NCBI GenBank assembly: GCA_002085355.1
Contig: NATN01000016.1
Location: 1-19,827 of the forward strand
Source of the DNA: Candidatus Zhuqueibacterota bacterium 4484_87
GTDB taxonomy: Bacteria; Zhuqueibacterota; Zhuqueibacteria; Thermofontimicrobiales; Thermofontimicrobiaceae
Direction of reading: 5' to 3'
DNA: 19,827 bases
Below, one piece after another: positions 14,868-19,827 of the stretch (position 1 is the stretch's first letter; every line of letters begins with the position of its first letter). Both the position numbers and the translations under genes were made by a program. Under the pieces are notes generated by a model. That model ran no database searches, was not told the DNA's origin, and saw only the letters and a list, made by a program, of their open reading frames with translations.

Positions 14868-16109
14868 GTGGGCGACATCAAAGAAAATTCAAATTCCGAT
14901 AATAAAGAGCAGCGGATTTTGAACATGAATTTATCATCGGCGACTTCAGGCGGTAGTGGTATCGATTTTTATATCGAAAAATTTCCGAAAGAATTTAAAA
15001 AGGGATTCTTCACTGGATTCGATAAAGTTTTTTACGCTATCCTGCTACTGTCTTTTATTTTGAATATAACGGCAATATTAGTACTTGAAAAGTTTTCTTC
15101 CACAGAAATCAGCGAAAAGACAATATCCAAAATTCAACAACAATATGCGCAATTGCTGCTGGAGAACAATTTTGCAGGAACTGCTCCGTTGACATCCGGC
15201 GAGGCAGAAAGCGGCGTTGAGAAAGATGTCGAAGTAATCACCGGCTTGTCCGACTATATGAACAGCTTTACGCCTGATGTTTTAAATTTGTTGAACAATT
15301 TTTCACCCAAAGATTTGCCGCTCAGTAATGCGAGCACTGCTGGTGGTGCGAATGGCCTTTCACGCGAACAGATGGCCGATATGCGTCAAGCGTCCGCAGA
15401 ACGAAGATTTGCCGGACGCAGTAATTTATCTCGCAATGTGGAAAACGTTGGGCTTTTAGGCCTCATTTCTTCCACCAGTCGGACTGTGGACAAGGAATAT
15501 GTCCAGGATTTATTGGAGTATGCAAATCAAAATTCACAACAATTGCAAACCGTACTTACAAAGCTGGATCGTATCAAAAAGCCTCATTATGGTAGCAGTC
15601 TTTATCAACAAAAAATGGCTTTGGGCTCCAAAAGAACTGACTACAAACAATCGCTCAAAGGATACCGTAAAACCGCAGATGCTGAAGTTGACGCACTGGT
15701 TCGGGAAATGGCACCCTTGCAGAAAGCTAAAAGGGAAGTGGTCGCGCGAAATACGCGATATGAAAAAGTGCCTTCCAGCTCCATGGCGAGCGTGAGTAAG
15801 GCTAAAACACTCCGCCGAAGAGATGCAAAGTCGGTTGTAGCTACTATCCGTTCTCATTTTCGTTCATTGCAGGATTGTTACAAGAGAGAATTGCGGGAAA
15901 TCCCTTCTTTAAAGGGAAAGGTTTCAGTGCGTTTCACAGTTAATCCCGATGGCGCAGTCATAGCCGTAGAACTTATCTCCTCGACACTCAACAATTCCCG
16001 CCTTGAAAGTTGTCTGTTGGCGAAAATCAGGCGCTGGAGAGATTTCCCGCCTTGCGATGCATCGTTTGGAAATCAGACATTTCGCCAGACATTCAAATTT
16101 GGTATGTAG
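14868..16109 (+). CDS. AgmX/PglI C-terminal domain protein (TonB-like, single membrane anchor)
   Basis: A protein of 413 residues: an N-terminal cytoplasmic stretch, one transmembrane helix (about 54-73), a long low-complexity and coiled periplasmic region (about 80-315), and a C-terminal domain (about 320-395) of the AgmX/PglI type. That domain shows an IRSHFRSLQDCYKRELRE helix, a GKVSVRFTVNPDGAV beta-pair, LISSTLNNSRLESCL, and W/FPP. The two family-typical cysteines are Cys337 and Cys382, likely disulfide-bonded. Proteins of this kind resemble TonB and usually work with ExbB/TolQ-ExbD/TolR motors, or in gliding and secretion machinery; none is encoded here. The start is the GTG at 14868, with SD AGGAG (14857-14861) 6 nt away. 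The TTG at 14853 is upstream of that SD and unlikely. Confidence 0.82.
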   Translation: MGDIKENSNSDNKEQRILNMNLSSATSGGSGIDFYIEKFPKEFKKGFFTGFDKVFYAILLLSFILNITAILVLEKFSSTEISEKTISKIQQQYAQLLLENNFAGTAPLTSGEAESGVEKDVEVITGLSDYMNSFTPDVLNLLNNFSPKDLPLSNASTAGGANGLSREQMADMRQASAERRFAGRSNLSRNVENVGLLGLISSTSRTVDKEYVQDLLEYANQNSQQLQTVLTKLDRIKKPHYGSSLYQQKMALGSKRTDYKQSLKGYRKTADAEVDALVREMAPLQKAKREVVARNTRYEKVPSSSMASVSKAKTLRRRDAKSVVATIRSHFRSLQDCYKRELREIPSLKGKVSVRFTVNPDGAVIAVELISSTLNNSRLESCLLAKIRRWRDFPPCDASFGNQTFRQTFKFGM

Positions 16110-16123
16110 CAATTACAAAATGG

Positions 16124-16141
16124 TTATTCCTGCAGGAATAA
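16124..16141. repeat. Perfect 18-bp palindrome after the AgmX-type gene
   Basis: TTATTCCTGCAGGAATAA is self-complementary and lies 14 nt after the stop codon. It could form a 7-bp hairpin with a TGCA loop, acting as a weak terminator (only TTTA follows), or be a protein-binding site. The rest of the spacer to 16389 is AT-rich. It holds a pair of 9-nt arms CAATTATTT (16247-16255) and AAATAATTG (16283-16291) and nothing else I can name. Confidence 0.55.
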
Positions 16142-16320
16142 TTTACCTGATTGTACTGAATTTTTTCTGAAATTTTTCCTTTCCGATATCAATAATTCCA
16201 ACTTTCATTTTTGAGCGTCCTCACTTTTTGCAGTGAAGTCAAAAAACAATTATTTTGATATTTTTTATGTGATTGAGAATCCAAATAATTGTAGCTCTTT
16301 GCAAAATTTCAAATTATTTC

Positions 16321-16349
16321 TTGCATTAATGAAAAAAAATTAACATATT
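16321..16349 (+). promoter_or_regulatory. Weak candidate promoter for the sugar kinase pair
   Basis: TTGCAT (16321-16326) and CATATT (16344-16349) are spaced by 17 nt in AT-rich DNA, about 55 nt before the FGGY kinase start. Matches are partial, so confidence is low. Confidence 0.25.
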
Positions 16350-16403
16350 TATTTTTAAATTTTACAGAAATTATCCAATTTTAAAAAATAGGGGAAGATC
16401 AAA

Positions 16404-17981
16404 ATGGGGTTATTTGCCGGATTGGATTGCTCCACACAGAGCTTTAAACTTGTTGTTCTCGATAATGATAAAAAAGAAGTCGTTTACACTGATTTGATAA
16501 ATTATGATCGGGATTTACCGCAATACAATACCGAAAATGGTGTCATTAAAGGTTTAGGAGAAGGTGTCTCCGAATCAGACCCGAATATGTGGATTGAGGC
16601 GCTGAATTTGCTGTTTACCCGTCTCAAGAAGTCGAATGTTCCGATTGCTGATATTAAAGCTATTTCCGTTTCCGGACAGCAGCATGGTTTGGTTTGCCTT
16701 GATGGAGAAGGGAATTTATCACGAGAGCGAAGCAAGCTCTGGAATGATTTTTCCACGCAGGAAGAGTGCGATTTGCTCACTGAAGCAGTGGGCGGGCTTG
16801 CCAATATGGTCGAAGAGGTAGGCAATTCCCAAAGAACCGGTTATACGGCGGCAAAGATTTACCATTTGGTTCGCCATGAACCTGATAAATATGCCAAAAC
16901 AGAAACGTTATTTTTAGTACACAATTTCATCAATTGGTATTTAACAGGCGGAAAAAATGGCGGCGTGCGCGTTATGGAAGAGGGGGACACTTCAGGGATG
17001 GCTCTGTGGCATCCCAGAAAACAGACTTGGTCAGAAAAAGTAATGTCAGCAATCGCTTCTGATCTTAAAGAGAAGCTACCTGAAGTAAAACAGGCGGACG
17101 AATTTATCGGAAAAATTTCGCCGGAGCTAATTCGGAAATATGGCTTTTCTGCGGAATGTATAATAGACGCCGGCAGCGGAGATAACATGTACGGAGCGGT
17201 TGGCACCGGAAACGTGACGCCCGGGATCGTGACGATCAGCTTAGGAACAAGTGGCACAGCGTACACTTTTTTGGAACAACCCTACATTGATCCGGATGGT
17301 GATATTGGTGCGTTTTGCGATAGCACGGGGCATTATTTGCCTCTTCTTTGCGTCTCCAATCTCGCCAATGGCTATAACGCGATTTTGCGAAATTACAACC
17401 TGGATCACGCACAATTTAATGAAATTGTCAAACAGACGCCCGCAGGAAACGGGGGCAGATTATTGATTCCCTGGTTTGGCGGAGAAAGAACGCCTGATGT
17501 ACCTTTGGCGGCACCGGTTTATTTTGGCTTTCGGCTTGATGATTTTACTGTTAGATACTTGAGCCGGGGGGTGGTAGAAGGACATATTTTGAATTTGTAT
17601 GACGGTTTCAAACGATTACCGGTCAAGCCGCAGGAAATTCGCCTGACTGGAGGACTTTCTCATTCGGAAGTTTGGTGTCAGACCATCGCTGATATTTTTG
17701 AGGCGGAGACTGTCCCGGTCGAAGGTGAGGGAGCCGCCATGGGCGCCGCGCTTCATGCCGCCTGGGTTTTCCAGAAAACTTTTCAAAAAGAAGTTGAGCT
17801 GCAAGAAATTGTTGAGCCTTTTGTCAAATTACGGGAAGACCGACGAAGTCGTCCCATTGATGAAAATGTGAAAAAATATCAATTATTAAAAAAGATGTTC
17901 GCATCTTTGAGCCAGTCGCTGAGAGGGTTTCAGGCTGACGATGATGTTTTTGCGCTGCGAAATCAATTGATTAAAGAGTAG
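16404..17981 (+). CDS. xylB: Xylulokinase-like FGGY carbohydrate kinase
   Basis: A protein of 525 residues of the FGGY kinase family, closest by eye to xylulokinase (D-xylulose + ATP to xylulose 5-phosphate, feeding the pentose phosphate pathway). The first phosphate loop is GLDCSTQSFKLVVLD (6-20). The substrate-contact SGQQHG motif is 90-95 and the KLWND motif follows at about 111-115. The catalytic base is Asp260 in AGSGDNMYGA. The second ATPase-fold loop is SLGTSGT (279-285), and the adenosine motif is LTGGLSHSEVW. Length is slightly above the roughly 490 residues of E. coli XylB. FGGY members differ mainly in sugar choice, so another ketose or polyol is possible. The ATG has a good SD (AGGGGA, 16390-16395). 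No isomerase or transporter is adjacent. Confidence 0.85.
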   Translation: MGLFAGLDCSTQSFKLVVLDNDKKEVVYTDLINYDRDLPQYNTENGVIKGLGEGVSESDPNMWIEALNLLFTRLKKSNVPIADIKAISVSGQQHGLVCLDGEGNLSRERSKLWNDFSTQEECDLLTEAVGGLANMVEEVGNSQRTGYTAAKIYHLVRHEPDKYAKTETLFLVHNFINWYLTGGKNGGVRVMEEGDTSGMALWHPRKQTWSEKVMSAIASDLKEKLPEVKQADEFIGKISPELIRKYGFSAECIIDAGSGDNMYGAVGTGNVTPGIVTISLGTSGTAYTFLEQPYIDPDGDIGAFCDSTGHYLPLLCVSNLANGYNAILRNYNLDHAQFNEIVKQTPAGNGGRLLIPWFGGERTPDVPLAAPVYFGFRLDDFTVRYLSRGVVEGHILNLYDGFKRLPVKPQEIRLTGGLSHSEVWCQTIADIFEAETVPVEGEGAAMGAALHAAWVFQKTFQKEVELQEIVEPFVKLREDRRSRPIDENVKKYQLLKKMFASLSQSLRGFQADDDVFALRNQLIKE

Positions 17982-18009
17982 CCTTAATCGAAGCGAATGG
18001 CTTTTTTTG
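17980..18009 (+). terminator. Possible weak terminator between the two kinases
   Basis: AGCC overlapping the stop codon (17980-17983) can pair with GGCT (17999-18002), which is followed directly by a run of seven T residues. The stem is short, so it may only reduce read-through into the ROK kinase gene. Confidence 0.35.
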
Positions 18010-18062
18010 TTTACTCATTCAAAATGGCGCCGACTCGTCATTTTTCAATAGGAGAGAAGTGA

Positions 18063-19004
18063 ATGGGATTATTCGTGGGTTTGGACCTGGGGGGGACAAA
18101 TTTAAAATATGCCCTGGGAAATAAAAACGGAGAATTGCTGATTGATCGTTCGCGTCCTTCCAAAGCGGATGTTTCCCGAGAGGCAGTGTTTGATACTATG
18201 GCTGACGCGATTAATGAAATGATTGGAGAAGCAGAAAAAATCGGAGAAAGGATTGTTGGTATCGGTGTCGGTAGTCCCGGAAGCATTGATTTTGAAAATG
18301 GACGCCTCATTGGCGATACACCAAATATCGTCAATTGGAGCGATGTGCCAATTAAAGCCACACTCGAGAAAAAATTTGCGTTACCGGTTTTTACTGATAA
18401 TGATGCCAATATCATGGCGCTGGCTGAAGCGAGGAACGGAGCTGCTAAAGGCTATCGAAATGTTCTTTGCTTAACACTGGGCACTGGGATCGGCGGAGGT
18501 ATTCTGCTCGACGGAAAGCTGTGGCGTGGGTCCCATTTTTCCGGCGCGGAAGTCGGGCACATGATTATCAAATATGGCGGCAGATTATGCAATTGCGGAA
18601 ATCATGGATGTTTTGAGCAATATGCGTCGGCGACCGGATTGGTAAAAAATTTTATAGAGATCATCGAAGAAAAAGGTATTAAAGACCAATTTCCAGAAAT
18701 AAACCCAAAATTGATTTTTAAATTAGGTCTCGAAAATCATCCGATCGCACTGGAGGCAATTTCTCTGACACTCGAATATCTTGCAGCAGGGATTGCCAGC
18801 ATTGCCAACGTGATCGACCCTGAAATTGTCGTACTTGGCGGGGGAATATCAGAGACTGATTTTGATATTATTAGTTTGACAAAACAGAAAGTTAAAACAT
18901 ATTCCATAAAGGCAATAACGTCCGAGCTCATTATTAAACGCGCGGAAATGGGGAATAAAGCGGGCACTGTCGGGGCGATTTTATTGGCAGCGGAAAATTG
19001 CTGA
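18063..19004 (+). CDS. ROK-family sugar kinase (glucokinase-like)
   Basis: A protein of 313 residues of the ROK family, cytoplasmic kinases for glucose, fructose, N-acetyl-sugars or similar. The ATP phosphate loop is GLDLGGTNLKYAL (6-18), with catalytic Asp114 in TDNDAN and the LTLGTGIGGGI loop. The structural zinc site uses His166 (GAEVGH) and Cys176, Cys178 and Cys183 (LCNCGNHGC). It lacks the N-terminal helix-turn-helix of ROK repressors, so it is an enzyme and not a regulator. Glucokinase is the most likely role, but the substrate cannot be fixed. The SD is AGGAGA (18050-18055). It follows the FGGY kinase by 81 nt on the same strand, probably one operon with reduced read-through. Confidence 0.9.
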   Translation: MGLFVGLDLGGTNLKYALGNKNGELLIDRSRPSKADVSREAVFDTMADAINEMIGEAEKIGERIVGIGVGSPGSIDFENGRLIGDTPNIVNWSDVPIKATLEKKFALPVFTDNDANIMALAEARNGAAKGYRNVLCLTLGTGIGGGILLDGKLWRGSHFSGAEVGHMIIKYGGRLCNCGNHGCFEQYASATGLVKNFIEIIEEKGIKDQFPEINPKLIFKLGLENHPIALEAISLTLEYLAAGIASIANVIDPEIVVLGGGISETDFDIISLTKQKVKTYSIKAITSELIIKRAEMGNKAGTVGAILLAAENC

Positions 19005-19027
19005 TAAAATTTTGAGAAAGCAAATAA

Positions 19028-19060
19028 AAAAGGCGCCTTCAAATCACTGAGGCGCCTTTT
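19028..19060. terminator. Strong bidirectional terminator
   Basis: The arms AAAAGGCGCCT (19028-19038) and AGGCGCCTTTT (19050-19060) form an 11-bp stem with an 11-nt loop. The A and T flanks serve both strands. It sits between the convergent ROK kinase and the exported-protein gene. Confidence 0.88.
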
Positions 19061-19075
19061 CTGTAATAGACTTTT

Positions 19076-19827
19076 TTAAAATGGTTGCGGGCCGGCGATT
19101 TTTTGGTAACCGGCAGGAATCTCAAATTCTTTGTCAGAAATTTTCATCGGTACGACTTTTTTAACAGTCGATTCACTCAGAGAAGAGCCAAGTCCCATAT
19201 TCATTTCAATTTTCGTATAAATGGCAAAACCTTGCAGTTCCTTATCATTGGGGATTTTGCCTTTGATGAGGCCTGTTTTCTGATAAATTTTTAGCATATC
19301 ATATCCGAAGTTGTACTTGTTTGTCATCCAGATTTCCATCAACGGAGCATTGTTGAGCATAAAAATGACTTGTTTACATTTGTAGCCGTTGATGGTTTTC
19401 TTCTTGCCGGTGACTTTGAAAGAAACTGTTGGCATCTCCTCGCTCCCGAACATGGAATTGAATTTATCACCCATCATTTTTTTCATCATTTCTTTTTCTT
19501 CGTCACTGAGCTGGTTCATTTTTTGTGCCATCTCTCCGCGAATTGCCTTCATATTTTTTTCAACATCTTCAAAGCGAATTTCCATGTAAGTTTTGTCTTC
19601 AGGGTTGAGCGTCCACGTCAGGCCTTTATCCAAACGGATGATGGAAATTGTGTTGTCATCCAAATTGACTTGTTTCATTTTGCCTGCTTTGTAATAAATT
19701 TTTTCATGTTCCACTTCTGTTTGTGTGCCGGTAAATTTTGTTGAGGTTTTTGTGACCGTCTCGGTTTCCCAGTACCCCTCAAATTTTTTCTGAGCAAACA
19801 AATTGCTGTTTAACAATGAGACTGCAA
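19076..19827 (-). CDS. Exported DUF4412/LolA-like protein, 5' end cut by window edge
   Basis: The frame stays open to the window end. Its first visible residues, AVSLLNSNLFAQ, look like the end of a signal peptide with cleavage after FAQ or close by, so the true start lies beyond 19827. About 240 mature residues follow. They are beta-rich with a YYKAGKMKQV strand (a 'kagk.k...' pattern seen in outer-membrane-associated DUF4412/LolA-like proteins), a highly charged Met/Lys/Glu helix (about residues 88-125 of the visible part), and TINGYKCKQVIF, which resembles the conserved 'i.GykC.k' strand. This suggests a periplasmic protein of the lipoprotein-carrier fold type. The function is unknown, and the family call is by pattern only. 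Confidence 0.6.
   Translation of the reverse strand, partial: AVSLLNSNLFAQKKFEGYWETETVTKTSTKFTGTQTEVEHEKIYYKAGKMKQVNLDDNTISIIRLDKGLTWTLNPEDKTYMEIRFEDVEKNMKAIRGEMAQKMNQLSDEEKEMMKKMMGDKFNSMFGSEEMPTVSFKVTGKKKTINGYKCKQVIFMLNNAPLMEIWMTNKYNFGYDMLKIYQKTGLIKGKIPNDKELQGFAIYTKIEMNMGLGSSLSESTVKKVVPMKISDKEFEIPAGYQKIAGPQPF

Noticed and set aside
18038..18415. 125-residue frame opposite the ROK kinase
   Set aside because: It is antisense to conserved ROK motifs and is a shadow frame.
1..19827. tRNA, rRNA, known riboswitch, phage, transposase or toxin-antitoxin genes
   Set aside because: I saw no matching sequence or motif anywhere in the window, so the region does not look like a mobile or defence island.

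Overview
The window carries ordinary chromosomal housekeeping and metabolic genes from what looks like a Gram-negative, free-living bacterium. It encodes a bifunctional penicillin-binding protein, an AgmX/PglI (TonB-like) energy-transducer-type protein, an exported Met/Lys-rich protein and an FdhE-type accessory factor. The AT-rich spacers, the CGCAAAG-type and CACAGAG-type interspersed repeats and the gene content would fit an uncultured lineage of the FCB/KSB1/Calditrichota kind. That placement is an impression, not a demonstrated assignment.

Layout: (1) 1-430 is a gene-free block of palindromic and CGCAAAG-type repeats. (2) 433-2203 is a promoter and an orphan membrane sensor histidine kinase (7TM-PAS-HisKA_2-HATPase). 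It converges on a Cys/Met-metabolism PLP enzyme (2318-3583, minus) across a bidirectional terminator. (3) 3724-9349 (minus) is a codirectional run: SAM hydrolase (DUF62), M50 site-2-type protease, an unrecognised membrane-anchored protein, a class A PBP that overlaps it, and finally a broken PfkB sugar kinase. (4) 9484-10362 (minus) is fdhE, with no formate dehydrogenase in view. (5) 10668-14424 (minus) is ald, an acetyl-CoA hydrolase/transferase-family CoA-transferase, and pgk, which ends at a UUCG-capped terminator. (6) 14868-16109 (plus) is the AgmX/PglI C-terminal-domain protein, with long AT-rich spacers on both sides. (7) 16404-19004 (plus) is an FGGY xylulokinase-like kinase followed by a ROK sugar kinase, closed by a bidirectional terminator. 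(8) 19076 to the window end (minus) is an exported DUF4412/LolA-like protein whose signal peptide is cut by the window edge.

The metabolic genes fit heterotrophic sugar and amino-acid use. Xylulokinase and ROK kinase feed sugars in, pgk belongs to glycolysis, Ald-family oxidoreductase plus CoA-transferase suggest amino/organic-acid fermentation, and the PLP enzyme handles sulfur amino acids.

I did not find a convincing previously undescribed multi-gene system. The points most worth a second look are the PfkB pseudogene with an internal deletion, the Ald-family protein lacking two textbook active-site residues, the unknown protein overlapping the PBP gene, the solitary AgmX/PglI protein, the operator-like dyad at the PLP-enzyme promoter, and the two families of interspersed repeats.
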